A stretch of DNA of 64,000 bases from Schizochytrium sp. TIO01. Lineage: Eukaryota > Sar > Bigyra > Thraustochytrida > Thraustochytriidae. The notes beneath the pieces are model-generated. The model did not search any database. It saw nothing but the letters and a program-made list of their open reading frames with translations, and was not told where the DNA came from. A program made the position numbers and the translations under genes. Where the stretch lies: assembly GCA_004764695.1 (NCBI GenBank), contig SMSO01000036.1, positions 1,260,001 through 1,324,000 of the forward strand, given 5' to 3'. Positions 10,098 through 21,831 of this stretch are shown here, one piece after another (the stretch's first letter is position 1; each line of letters starts with the position of its first letter).

Positions 10098-13000
10098 GGG
10101 CCGGTGCAATATTATTTCAGCCTTTCGCTGCTCTGTAATGCGATAACATGTAACTAACCTTTACTACAAGAGTTTCTCGGGCAATTGTGACCATAATCGC
10201 TGGCGCACACCTGATGCACAAGTTGCGCACTCGTAGGACAAAGGCCGGCATCTGCGAATGCTTGAACAGGTTTGCAGAGGCCTTCGTTGTTTGCGCCCGG
10301 AGCGCTGATGGGTTCGCACGAAGCAGCAGGTAACAAGAGGTGGCAAGGGCACTGCGAGTTGCGAGCACTGCGAGGCTTGGTGCGAGCTTCAAAAAGTCCA
10401 GTGATCGTTGTGCTTGGTTCGGCAGCAGAAAGGAAGAAACAGGCGTCGAATTATTGACCTTTGCTGGATGCTGGCAAAGAAACCACCCTAAACATTGAAG
10501 TAAACACGGAAACAACTTCAACGCAATGAAAGAAACTGGGAACCGAAGCAAGGCAGCTTCTTCGCCCCATTGAAAAGATTAAGGAGACTGAAGACCTGGC
10601 TAGCCCAGCACCCTGCTTCAGGTGCTGATGCTTGTTGAGGTCTTCCCCACGATCCATCCAGGCACGATCCAGAGCATTTTGATTAAAACGTGATTGCCTG
10701 TGTGCTAGACGTGATAAAGACAATGTAACGACGGAATGGAGCAGACTTTGGGCGTCATTCGCACATAGAAGATGACTCAACAAAAAGAAAACGACGACAA
10801 GAATATAGGGCGGCCAGAGGATTGCTTGTCACCTTACCTAGGTAGGTTGGTAGGTAGGTAGGTACAAGCATCTCCAAGTAATCATACTATTCGTACTACC
10901 ACTTTCAATAGTCAGTGGTACTGAGTTAAAATCTTTTAACTTGGGTAAAACACTCAAGTGCCAAAACAATCACTCAATATGTCATACTATCACGTTCGAT
11001 ACACATTGAATCTCTATGATTCTCAAGTTTCTGCACAAGTCTTGAAGGATAAATTCAAAGTTTTCATTGAATCTATAGAATCAGCAAGATGGTCCTTGCA
11101 ACAAACTTCCCTCTTCGGTCCCTACTTGAGGTTTTCTCAATAAGAAATATTTTATCAACACACGAGACTGGGTATATCTGCCATGCTGACATGAGCTCAA
11201 AATGACAACTCGCGAGACATAGGAGAGAACTAGCGGAGTCTCCGCACAAAATTATTGTGTTGTCGAGTTTTCTGATATGCCTTCAACAAGATATAATAAA
11301 GCTTTAAATGTGGAACGTGAGATGACATTTAGCTTTAAATCTAAAACTCTTAATGCATTTTTTTGTTTTAGCAAGAACACAGTGATCACTTTCCTCTACT
11401 TCCACTGTAAATAATTAAGTCTACGATCACCGGGGCTCCTCACAAGGCAGTCCATAGTGCTTTGTAGTTACACGTTAACTATAAGTCTAGTTATAAATAG
11501 AAAAGCGCTTAGAAATTAATACCAGACTATTCTCAAGAATCTGCGACCTTGGCAAAGCTACCTAGGTTTCTGCGCCTGGAAAATCGAAATAACGCGATAT
11601 TGAACATGTGAATCAATGAAATTTGGATAGAGAAATATTTCCTGGTTTTCAGATATTGGCTTGTAGTTTTACTTACTTCATAAATGAATAGTCAATTATG
11701 GAAAGTAAGAAATTTTGGAAATTTTTGGGACGAAGTAGGAGACATGGTCTCAAGTTTAAAGTTACTCAATTGAAACTAGTGCAAACATCTACATCTTGCA
11801 TACTCGCCCCATCCAAGAAGATCTTCTGAAGTTCTTGCTTTAGAACGTGAAGCATTTTGATAAAAGGACGCCCCCCCCTTCCTCAAATACAGATTTCTCT
11901 ATAAATGGTCAGGTGATTCACAGCAGCTTTTAAACATCGTTCGATATGAACACGATGTAGTCCCAGCCTCATTTTGAGCTTTATCTGCAATTCGAGTAGC
12001 TGGAGCATCACCAGTATAGATCCTCGCAATAAAGAGTTCAGAAGATGACAGATCATTTTAGCAAACATTACATGACATCGACCTGAGGCACGTAAGGATC
12101 GTTCTTGTAAAACATTTAGACTCGATAGATTAGCTGTGAGTGAAATTTATAGAAGCTAAGCTGGGAGGTCTATGTGTAAAGGCTTATCTCGTGGATTTGC
12201 CGATTGAACATCAACCGCAATGTCTAAAAAATCCACAGTTTCAGAAGTGCTACTATTTTGCTTGTGAACCCTACATCAAACCCTTTGCTATGTGAAGTAA
12301 AGCAAGATAGGACAACATGACTTTGTCAGAATATCGAATTTGTACGAGTAAACTAGCCAGGGATTTAAGGTCAAAATATTAAGTTGAACTTCTTGCAGAA
12401 ATTTCACATTTGACTCTTGGTTGGAACGCTGTTCTAGAACGTTTCATCTAGCCTCCATACTAACTCAAGTCGAAATTTTTGCTCAGTTCAAGTTGGAAGA
12501 GAGACTTTCGTCAGTCAGCATGGCAGTTCAGCCTGGGTGCTGCGGTAGGCTTAGTAAGAAAATGAGGTATAACTAGTCAGAGGTTATTTTAGGCGATTCT
12601 TCAACTTCCATAAGAACTCAATACAAAGCACAGTAGTACTCATTGTGTCATTACATCCTGTCAGGAGCGTAGATGGTAGGTAGGCAGTATTCATTGTACG
12701 TTTTTATACATCACACCTTCCCTTTCTGACGCAGTTCTGAATGTATAAAGTTGCCTCTAAAGATGATTGGGGAGTCTCTAAAATCCTCAAAGAAGTCGTG
12801 TGACACGTACAAGCTCTGGATAGACTGAGCAAATTGAAGATCAAAATTTTAAGTGGAAGCGGCATCAGCGTTGCCAAAACAAATAGTACACAAGCGTCAT
12901 CCCCAAGATAACTGAATGAAAAATAACGAGGTTGGGCGAGCCTTCGTACCGGACTTCGCGCCCAGGCATCGCGTCATGACTGATGGGAGGCTAGGGTTCC

Positions 13001-13656
13001 TTGGGAACCATTCTCACTGTGACAAGACAAAGGCTGTGCCTTTCTTTTCAATTTCAAAGGTATGGTTCTCTCTCTCGCAATAGTGTGATACGTCACAATT
13101 CAACATTTTAAACTAGAATGCTCTTTAAAAACAGAAAAGTTTGCTAGATTACGGAGCTTACCCATTCGTAGTACCACCAGGTAAGAAATCAAGTAATAAC
13201 TAACCGGGCCTATATTTACACTAAAAGGATTACGCCTACTCAAGGTATGTGAAGGATCTGAAGCTTATCTTAGCGATCGTAAATGAAATGCTTAGTACAC
13301 ATTTCAAAAGCCAAGAATGCCTGCCTTCCACGTTCTCTCTCCATTTTTTTTTTTTTCAACTTATCTTAGTTTATACTGGTTCTCCAACTACTGGACAGAG
13401 AACTGGAGCTTCTACGTTTTGATTCTATTCTTACTACAGACATAAGCAATTATATGTTTACTCCAAAAGTTTCTTGTTCTGGAATTTACTACCAAAGTTT
13501 GAGTCCGGCTAGTTTATAAAGCATATGCTCTTTCTTGTTTAAAGATTTCCACTATAAATTTTGAAGCACAACTTAGCATTAAAGAACAATGCTTATGCTG
13601 ATTGAATTCACATGTGTAAATCATCTTGTACAAACTTGTAAAAGATTTATATATCT
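10098..13656. other. Gene-poor region between satellite and 7TM array
   Basis: About 3.5 kb with no convincing gene. A GC-richer patch at 10150-10450 has all three minus frames open for 170 bases; one (10154-10336) is Cys-rich and ends at a GGTTAGT that could be a splice donor. A GGTA microsatellite lies at 10839-10864. The remainder is AT-rich. The 3' UTR of the first 7TM gene lies at the right end. Confidence 0.55.
10839..10864. repeat. GGTA tetranucleotide microsatellite
   Basis: Second run of the motif seen at 7057-7086, with one TTGG interruption. Confidence 0.9.
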
Positions 13657-14712
13657 TCACACAGGTTGCACTTGAGCAGCGTTTTCCTGAAAACTACTAG
13701 CGGAAGTACCAGTAGATGCGGCCTCGGTCATGTTACTGTTTTGATACTTCAATTTGTCTACAATCTGGCGAACTTTAGAACCACGTTTTTTACTGTTCAC
13801 ATGAGTTTGGCGTTTCCAAATGGCCATTGTAATACTTGCTGCCGCCACAAGATTGGCGATCACATCAAGGGGCGCTAGGGCCCAATCGACCATGTACAAA
13901 GTATATAAGTGTAGTCCTTTTGATTCATTTGCCTGCACTATTATGCGAACCGTCGTGACTATAGTCAGCAGGATAAACGAAGTGACAATTGTGAAAGTGC
14001 CCCAGAAAAAGTTCTTATGAGCAACTCGATACAGTTTGGCTGTACTATCTGCTGATGCTTGTCCAGACTTGCTCATTACACGTGCTTGTTCATAAAGGGG
14101 GTAAACAAAAAGCACGAGAAATGCAGCGCAGAGCGTTGAGTCAGTGATCGCAACAAGAATACTGAGCCACCAGGGAAACGTCTGCACACAGACACCATTC
14201 GGTAAGAGCTTTCCTCGCAAGACAATGAACACGAGTACATTTGAAAGCAGCATGCCATAAGAACCCGCCATAGTGAGTAGACGAAGATTGCGCATGATTC
14301 GAGATTTTCCTGTGTCTACGATCTTTGCGCGTTGTAGGAATATCAAATAATTTGATGCGTGGCCAAGTACATAAAATGGTGATGGCAACGAGCCAGCGAA
14401 TGAACACCATGGCCACATCTCAGGCTCTATCCTTATTACTGACAAGACGAATATGCCTAAAAGGCAACAGTTTGCAGAGATAACATGCACTAGAAGCAAC
14501 AAGAATGTTTTTTTTTGTGCCGGATTGCGGCGTACCTGACGGCTTTGTTTCAAAATATATAATAGCAGCGAGGAAGCATAAGCCAGACCTAAGCCTGACA
14601 ATACTGACTGAGTAACCCTGAAATTAGTAAATGAACTTGTCTCCTCAAAGTCATCGTCCACAAGTACGGTCGTTGCTTTGCTCCGTACGACATATTCGCT
14701 CCAAAAGCTCAT
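13657..14712 (-). CDS. 7TM receptor-like protein, left subfamily, copy 1
   Basis: A 351-residue seven-helix membrane protein of a family repeated nine times here. Helices lie at about 35-55, 70-93, 101-126, 146-168, 181-205, 234-258 and 268-298. A Cys at the outer end of TM3 (Cys103, WPWCSF) and one in the loop before TM5 (Cys175, GVCVQTFPWW) match the disulfide position of rhodopsin-like GPCRs; TM3 ends with FLQRAKIV at the place of the DRY motif. The short N terminus holds the family motif R-S-x-x-TTV-x-x-DD. The cytoplasmic tail (about 50 residues) is basic, then Ser/Thr-rich. ATG at 14712 is the first in frame and aligns with its paralogues. No known family name is recognised; receptor function is inferred from topology. 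It is the leftmost member. Confidence 0.85.
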   Translation of the reverse strand: MSFWSEYVVRSKATTVLVDDDFEETSSFTNFRVTQSVLSGLGLAYASSLLLYILKQSRQVRRNPAQKKTFLLLLVHVISANCCLLGIFVLSVIRIEPEMWPWCSFAGSLPSPFYVLGHASNYLIFLQRAKIVDTGKSRIMRNLRLLTMAGSYGMLLSNVLVFIVLRGKLLPNGVCVQTFPWWLSILVAITDSTLCAAFLVLFVYPLYEQARVMSKSGQASADSTAKLYRVAHKNFFWGTFTIVTSFILLTIVTTVRIIVQANESKGLHLYTLYMVDWALAPLDVIANLVAAASITMAIWKRQTHVNSKKRGSKVRQIVDKLKYQNSNMTEAASTGTSASSFQENAAQVQPV

Positions 14713-16164
14713 TGTAAATTTCCATCCAAAAGAAGCTCAAGGTCAAGGAAAATATTCTTGTGGTCCGGTCTTCAAACCGAAGGAAGTAGAAGGTTTGTTC
14801 TACCATAATCTAACAAAGTCAAAATGTTCCAGTAATCACATAATGAATAAAAGTAGGCGGTCAGAAGTTACTGTTTCTTTCAAGTTACAATCCTTTTATA
14901 TCAATACTTTTTTCAGAACAACAACTGTTAAATGAGTTCAAGTTATTGCCGCCATGCTGCTTTTGTAGTATTGCTGGCTGCACTTGAATGTTCTTTTTTG
15001 CCTTTGTTATTCAATTAAATAAAATTATACGTGTAAATAGCCGTTGACTCGATCGTACTTTTTAACACCATGGTATGGGGAAGCCGCATTAGTTAGAGGA
15101 ACAGCCTATCGAGATTGGCTGCGTTTCTTATAAAGAAGAAAATCAATTCAACGGCTCATCCAAATCTGTACTTGCAATTTTGAATTCAGATGTCTTTGTA
15201 TTTGCCAACGCAATATTTAATCGTTTTTATAACTTACTTATGCGATGAATATATGTGCTGATTCACATGTCAATCTTGAGACGTGGGCTTTCAGTGTTCA
15301 TGAGATAGAGGAATTCGTGGTAGTTAACCCCGCCCAATATAGATAGCTAACAAGAAAGTAATCGATGTTGGTTCACCTCGTTTTGTAAACTAAGGAAAAT
15401 TGTGGACAATCTCATTTAATTGAATATGTTATGTTCCTACTATTTATTTGGGACCACCACCCAACCCTAGGATATTTGATGCCCTTCCAATGATTTAAAC
15501 TGCCTTTATTTGCGTATTTACAAAGTTTTGGTAAACTGCGTACTGTAGTTAGGGGCGTGTTGTTCTCAACAATTATTGCTATAATGTTAGTACAACTCTA
15601 AGTGTTGAAAGATGAAAATGCTTAGTTAGATGCTGGCTAAGAGGATGGTCACTTGGGAAGCTTGCCAAACTCTGGCCTTTAGTTTTTGAATGGATAACAT
15701 GATGTTTCTGAAGATGAATTCCAGGACAGGCTATAACTAGGATACTAGGTTCAGGCATACTTAACGAGGTTAGATTAATCTTTTTTTCAAGCATCATTTC
15801 ATACTTCACCATACTTAATTCCAGGGCAAATTTATTTCTACTTTCAAATCTTGGCTATCTCGAGTTCAAGACTATGGAACTGGCTGTCTAGTCCTGGTCC
15901 TACCGGCTCCTTGAGTGTTTACAATGAGACGCACATATGTCTTGTCCACAAATTTATCAGTTGGGGATCTCAGCACTGAGGTGTTCCTCGAAAAGCAATC
16001 AACTCTGTATCTGCACATTTTCACTTGTTCTTCCGAAGAATTGATCACATTAGATGGTTATATGAATTTTAGAAAAAGATATCTTCTGTTCCTACTGTTA
16101 AAAAAATAGATCGATTATACATGTCTAATTATTTTTTATTTCTAGAAAATTGACTTTGCTCCTT
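14713..16164. other. Spacer in 7TM array
   Basis: AT-rich spacer upstream of 7TM copy 1. No gene recognised; the few frames have no family resemblance. Confidence 0.6.
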
Positions 16165-16449
16165 TCAATGAACTTGTTTTATTTGAACAGCTAGGTATGT
16201 ATGCCGAAAAATATCAATACTTATATCAAAGTTTAGGATACCATTATTGAGTGTCTCTCTACAAGAATTATACGTGTGAAGATCAACAATTCTAAGATGG
16301 TGAGAATCCTTGCTAATCCTGTATCTAACGAAAGGACGCTGGATTACACGTACATCAGTATGAAAGAAGTCTGGGTGACAGCGATCAATACCCAAAAATG
16401 TGTTTAACACACAAATATGATTGCTGGATATAATGCTACTAAAAGCCAA
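16165..16449 (-). other. Recurring companion segment, copy a
   Basis: Open frame of about 94 codons, without a usable ATG start, downstream of 7TM copy 2 and on its strand. It contains DRCHPDFF, RPFVRYRIS and LRIVDLHTY. The same order of motifs appears in the segments at 21832, 23963, 26020, 32164 and 34614, each beside a 7TM gene. A possible splice acceptor (aaccattag) lies just upstream, so this may be the last exon of a spliced gene; it may equally be a relic. No protein family is recognised. Nucleotide similarity to the 21832 copy is visible around the codons for RIS and IVDL. Confidence 0.45.
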
Positions 16450-16856
16450 ATCTAATGGTTAATTGTTTACATGCTCATCTTACTTGACCCATTAAATAAC
16501 ATATGTTATGACCAAACCTAGTAAGTCAAATCCTAAACACGAATCATATTCATATTAAGCTTTACATCCGTTCCAACGTCAGCAGATTGTTAATCTAATA
16601 AGCTAAATCTAAATAAGTTTTTGAAGTCTCTTGTATGTATCTTACTAGCAAGTGTCGGTGTTTCTTACATCAGGACAGACTGCAAAAAGGTCTTTGCATG
16701 GTGTTTTTTACCTATCAATGCTGCTCATGCGAAATCGCAAGTTCTTCTCTTCGAAAGAAAATGAATATTAAATTCGAGACTAGACGTATCAAAATCCCCG
16801 ATATAATCCTCGTATCCTCTTTGAATTATCTTCTTTCGCTTTAAATTTTAATTCTG

Positions 16857-17882
16857 CTAAACAGCATCGCTGGTGTTTGATTTCCCGGTAGACGGAAGAG
16901 ATTCCAAAGGTACAACAGCATGTTTCGCTGACTTTAAAGAATTTACGGTATTAGCACGTGGCAGTCTTCGATGTTTTGAAGGTTTCCAAATTACGATAGT
17001 AATGTTACAAGCTGCAATCGCATTAGCCATCAAGTCGAGGGGGCCTATCGTCCAGTCGACAAGATAGAATCCATAAACACGCTCACCAGACCGCTCGTGC
17101 ATTTCAGTCAAAACCCGGATTGTTGTTGTAAGAACTAAGAAGATGAATGAGGTCGCAATTGTGAAAGAGCCCCACTTCAAATTTTTAAGAGCTACTTCCT
17201 TCAGTTTTTTACTACTTTCCGAGGATACGTTTCCATATGCACTCATTTTATTAGCTTGCTGGACTAGAGGATAGATGAACATAATTAGAAAGGCTAAGCT
17301 CAATGCAGAGTCTGCAATCGCGATAAGGATACTCAACCACCAAGGAAATGTCTGCACGCAGACATTGTTTGGAAGCAGAATTCCACGGAGGATTACAAAC
17401 ATGAAGCAATTAAAAGCCAACATGAAATAAGTTCCTAGCGTTGTAAACAAACGTAGCGCATTCATCAAAGATGAGTTCCCCAACTCTATGATCTTTGAGC
17501 GTTCCAGGAAAATCATATAATTCGCTGCATGGGCTAGAACATAGAGCGTAGCTGGAAGCGAAGCTAAAAAGGAACACCATTGCCAAGAGTCCGCACTTAT
17601 TTTAATAAGAGAAAGCAAAAACATCAAAAAGCTGCATATTACAGCTGCACCAAGATGAAACAGAAGATATTTGAAGATTTTGCTTTGCTTATCATTTCGG
17701 TGTACATACCTACTACTTCGAAGGACATAAATCAATATGGTAAGGCATACGAGCAGTGTGATACAGCAAAAAGTAGATTGGACAACTCGAAAATTAGTAA
17801 ACGATGATGTTTCCACAAAACCATCATCAACAATAACAGTAGTGGTTCTGTTCCTTACAACATTAGTTTCCCAGAAACTCAT
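16857..17882 (-). CDS. 7TM receptor-like protein, left subfamily, copy 2
   Basis: 341 residues, same architecture as the 13657-14712 gene and its closest relative by loop and N-terminal motifs. N terminus has the acidic motif TTVIVDDGFVETSSF. Cys103 (WQWCSF) and Cys175 (NVCVQTFPWW) form the predicted extracellular pair; TM3 ends FLERSKII. TM7 contains VDWTIGPLDLMAN. The tail after IWKP is about 40 residues, basic and Ser-rich. The third cytoplasmic loop (about 206-233) carries a Ser/Lys cluster that could be phosphorylated. ATG at 17882 is supported by alignment with its paralogues. Function as a receptor is inferred from topology only. Confidence 0.85.
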   Translation of the reverse strand: MSFWETNVVRNRTTTVIVDDGFVETSSFTNFRVVQSTFCCITLLVCLTILIYVLRSSRYVHRNDKQSKIFKYLLFHLGAAVICSFLMFLLSLIKISADSWQWCSFLASLPATLYVLAHAANYMIFLERSKIIELGNSSLMNALRLFTTLGTYFMLAFNCFMFVILRGILLPNNVCVQTFPWWLSILIAIADSALSLAFLIMFIYPLVQQANKMSAYGNVSSESSKKLKEVALKNLKWGSFTIATSFIFLVLTTTIRVLTEMHERSGERVYGFYLVDWTIGPLDLMANAIAACNITIVIWKPSKHRRLPRANTVNSLKSAKHAVVPLESLPSTGKSNTSDAV

Positions 17883-18647
17883 GATTCAATTAAGCCTGCA
17901 TGCCACGACATCCAAAGAGATTTAGTTTTGCAGGGCGTGAGATCCTGTTTCAAAATGTTGTTATTTTTGGTGGTCTTGAACATAAGAAAGCATTAACGGG
18001 CTGTTACAGAGATGACTTTTATTCGTTTCAATTTCTTTTGATGATTCAAGCAGTGATTTCGAGAGCAAGGACTAGGTGAATATGAAGTAGTAGAGGAAGT
18101 TGCTGATGGTTAGCAAACTATCTTTGAATGAATTAGTGCTTCATTATTGGTTATCATGGCTGTGGCTAAATTTCGTTTCGTGAAATGAGTAAAATGGCAG
18201 GGTTTTTGCCCAGTAAAGGGAAGCAAGCTTTCAAAAAATCAAGAAAAGAAAAATTGTTTTGCTCGCAAGATCTTATCTTTTGTGCTCTTTATGCGGACGT
18301 TGTATGTATGACCCCTGTACTTGAAGCATCAGATTTCGTGCGTATTGACTGCAAATAAGTTACCGTTGAAATGCTTCTTTTCAGAAACGGTTGAATATGT
18401 CATCCAGATACTTGAAAGAACATGTTTCACACAAGAAGGGAAGAAAAAACAAGTGCACGCATCAATAATTGTCGTGAAAAAAAGGCAATATGAACATGAT
18501 TGAGAAGTATGCGTTGAACTGGTCAAAAAGACTCTTTGATGCTTAGTCTTCAGATGAACACATTGTGTTCTTATCTTATAATTTGACGAGGAAACAATAG
18601 AAATGTGATCCTATCGGTCTTTGAATTGAAGTAAAAGCTAATATTAA

Positions 18648-18667
18648 AGAAAGAAAGAAAGAAAGAA
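18648..18667. repeat. AAAG microsatellite
   Basis: Five GAAA-type units. Confidence 0.85.
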
Positions 18668-19075
18668 CGATGATCGCCTCATTGAGTTCTACACAGATTT
18701 GCACTCTTTCAAACCTGGTAAGATTCTTGAACCAGTCGATGTCCGGCCACAACACATTGGTAGTGTGTTCTTCCTGTAAGATATTATGCATTGGCAAAGT
18801 AAGCAATACGTCTTTGAGATTATTTTCCAAATACAAGGCATCTAGGGTGAATAATGAGAGCAGCATTCAGAAGCACTCTAATTGCATTGAGGTCAGAGCC
18901 GTTAAACGATGTTCCAGAACAGTACCCAAGTAATATGCTTGATTTTTTTTTAATTTAATCAAAATAATCAAAATAAATATATATAGCTGATTCCCTACAT
19001 TAAAAATTAAAAGTTTACATAAAACAACTTTCTTGAAAAAATAAGTTTGATAAATATTAAATATTACTTTAATGT

Positions 19076-19102
19076 CAATTTCAATTTCAATTTCAATTTC
19101 AA
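19076..19102. repeat. AATTTC hexanucleotide repeat
   Basis: Four to five perfect hexamer copies. Confidence 0.9.
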
Positions 19103-20040
19103 AACAAAATATACATATGTACATATGCAACAACAGAGGAAAATGCAAGCTACCATCTGAACCTATGCCATGCGGTCAGTAAAGTTGTCCACAGCTATGG
19201 GTTGACTGACTTATGACGCTTAAATATTATAGAATCCGGAAAACATTAAAAACAATTAAAATTACTTGCAGTATTTTTATTTTTTTTCATTGATGGTATC
19301 GCAGCCACAAATTTATGTATCATAGTTTCTTGACCGTGCTCGACTTAGTCTTGCATTTGTGAACATATATCTAAGACATAGCTACCATAGCGGAGAGAGA
19401 TAATTTGTATCAAAAGACTAGACTGGCTTCAAAGTTCAAACTCCTTCGAAAATATAATAATTCGTTTGAGAGGCGACTAAGTTATCTTAATGAAGTCTTA
19501 GCTAATCTAAAATTAGAGCCAAAAAAACATTTCTCTCCTTATCGTTGTTTACGGCTCTTTAGAGGGACTTACACTATTCGAGTTCTCTAGCTGCGCTCTT
19601 TCTCGTTCCGTGCAGTGCGAACTGCTCCAGAAATTCACATCCCAGTATATTATCAAAAGATGGCGTAAAAGCCATATAAAAATTAAGTCAAGCGCAGTAG
19701 GTGCAATAGGTTATACCTTTAAATTATATTGGGTGAAAGAGAGCCAGGCTATGGATCTTTCTTCAAACATCGACCATTCTACTATAATCGTAAGTAATTT
19801 ATCATAAGAGTCTTGGGTGAATACTTTCATCTATTTGTATCATCCATTCTAACCTATGCGGGTGTCGCGCCATGTGCCAGTACCGAGTTGCACTTTAGCG
19901 AACGAATAGATATTCGTTTACGAAAGTCAGCATTCGTACTTTTGTGACATTATTACCTCGTCTCTTCGGTAACTTTGATAAATGGAACAACAAACTTTGA
20001 TTTAGTATAGGCGCTGATCTGTATAATATGAAGAAGCGCA

Positions 20041-20996
20041 ATGAGCTTTTGGAGTGAATACGTCGAGCGAAGTGAAGCAACGACTGTAGTTGTAGACGAT
20101 AAGTATGAGGACACGCGCACATCCAATAAACTCAGACTTTCGCAGACAATAGTTTCTAGCTTATGCCTACTTATAACTACTCTGTATTTTATTTATATTT
20201 TACATCAAAGTCGCCAGGTTCGCCGAAAACCTACGCAGAGAACCATATTCAAGCTCTTCGTTGGACATGTACTTTCAGCAAGTGTTGCAAATTTAGTAAT
20301 TCTTGTATTATCAGTGGTTAATATAGAATCTGATGCGTGGCGGTGGTGCTCTTTCCTTGGTTCACTCCCCTCACCATGCTATGTATTAAGTCATGGATGC
20401 AATTATTTGATTTTTCTTAAGCGATCGAAGACGGTTTACACAGGATCATCAAGATTGATGCGCCTTTTCAATCTATTTACATTATTTGGTACTTATGGTA
20501 TGTTGTTCACAAATGCATGCGTGTTCATTCTTTTGCGAGGGTTGCTATTACCGAATAATGTTTGCGTACAGACGTTTCCCTGGTGGCTCAGCGTCCTTAT
20601 TTTAGCTGCAGACACGTCGCTCACCACCGTATTCCTCTTCCTTTTCATTTACCCCCTTCGTCAGCAAGCTCATGCTTTGCGCACGTGTGGCCAAGGAATA
20701 GCAGATAGTACGAAGCGGCCCGTAACAACTTCGTTTGGGGCACATTCTCAATTTCCACTTCGTTTTGTATGCTGTTGATTACTACAGTGGTTCGTTTTAT
20801 CATCGAAATAAATCAGGCGAACGATCATAAATATGTTCTGTTTATGCTTGAATGGAGCCTAGCCCCTATTGATGCACTTGCTAACATGATTGCAGCAGCC
20901 CAGATCACAAGGGGTATCTGGAAACCTAAATTTTCTTTACATAAAGATTCCAACAATACAACGTTGAAAACCGGATCAATTCACTATTCGAAGTAG
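20041..20996 (+). pseudogene. 7TM receptor-like gene, frameshifted, inverted copy 3
   Basis: The only family member on the plus strand. The first frame (20041-20778) covers the N-terminal motif, TM1-TM5 and the NVCVQTFPWW loop, then leaves the family alignment after ADSTKR near 20718. A second frame, ending at 20996, resumes the family sequence at RNNFVWGTFS and continues through TM6, TM7 and a short tail. Comparison with paralogues, which have about five more residues at this point in the third cytoplasmic loop, suggests loss of about 13 bases. Both halves are otherwise well conserved with no further stops, so the break looks recent, or could be an assembly error. It belongs to the left subfamily. 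Confidence 0.8.
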
Positions 20997-21831
20997 TTTG
21001 ATCTTTTGAGGGCAAGTGCTGCAGCTACTGTAGGCAATGATACAGCTTAGCGTCATCAATAAACTCATCGAATGGAAACCATTAATCTTTTGCGGACTCT
21101 GTGAGTCTATTGCTAATTGAGACTTATTCGAACTGTTTTTTAGTTTTGGATTGTCTCTTCTTAGCTCTGTCTTAGAGTATGACTTTTGTAAACTAATCCA
21201 CCAACACAAATTCAGGTTGATAAACCTGAATTTGTACCTTAAAAGCTCTGTAATTATCCCCAAATAAATGGGTGAGGGTTCTTTTTGCTCATATGCTCTC
21301 CATAACGATGTGCGTGTCGCTTGTAATAGAATGATCGTCCAGAAGAAAAAATGAAAAGACAAATTATCGCGTGTCCGGTTTCATAGTACATATTTGTTCT
21401 TTTTATCGATTCGTCATCTTAAAACATAATACCTACTGAGAGTGGATTCATGATGTACTCCTTTAAATCAAATCCCCAAGTTCTCTTTAAAATAAGTCTT
21501 GCCAGTACCATAGCAACCTTTGTTTACATCATCGATTCATCCTTGTATTGCACATTATATTTGTATCTGCACTTCTCTAAGTGCTTATGTAGTGCATACT
21601 AATGTACTCCTACGATCACACTGCCAATAATTGTTAATGAGCTACTCTTATCAATCAAGAAGCCAAGTCAAAGTATATAGCACTCAAATTTGCTCCTCAT
21701 GAAACCGATCCTCAACGTTTTTCTTCTGTAATTAGATCAAAATCGAACCAACGAAGCCACTTCACCACAAATTTAAATTTTGGTTTCCAATTGAGATTGA
21801 CTTTTCTATCAGCAAAACTTGAGTCTCCTTC
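20997..21831. other. Spacer downstream of broken 7TM copy
   Basis: Contains a perfect 13-bp inverted repeat with a 4-base loop at 21206-21235. A minus frame (20976-21362) includes ELLRYKFRFINL after a possible acceptor and might be a diverged companion segment of the 22073 gene; this is weak. Confidence 0.45.
21206..21235. repeat. Perfect hairpin, 13-bp arms, GATA loop
   Basis: acaaattcaggtt followed by gata and its exact reverse complement. It lies between the broken 7TM copy and its companion segment. It is not followed by a T-run on either strand that would suggest a terminator; role unknown. Confidence 0.9.

Larger units (their letters stand above)
17883..20040. other. Spacer between oppositely oriented 7TM copies
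   Basis: Divergent spacer between 7TM copy 2 (minus) and the broken copy (plus). It holds AAAG (18648-18667) and AATTTC (19076-19102) microsatellites. A Leu-rich minus frame at 18576-18866 (ALYLENN, LLTLPMHNILQ, WFKNLTRF) looks somewhat protein-like and could be a leucine-rich-repeat relic, but it is short and frameshifted on its upstream side. Confidence 0.5.

Noticed and set aside
10117-10551. 144-codon minus frame
   Set aside because: No family, no codon bias, and it overlaps other open frames in a GC-rich patch.
18576-18866. Leucine-rich-repeat gene on the minus strand
   Set aside because: Only one suggestive stretch, needs a frameshift upstream, and no repeat consensus can be confirmed.
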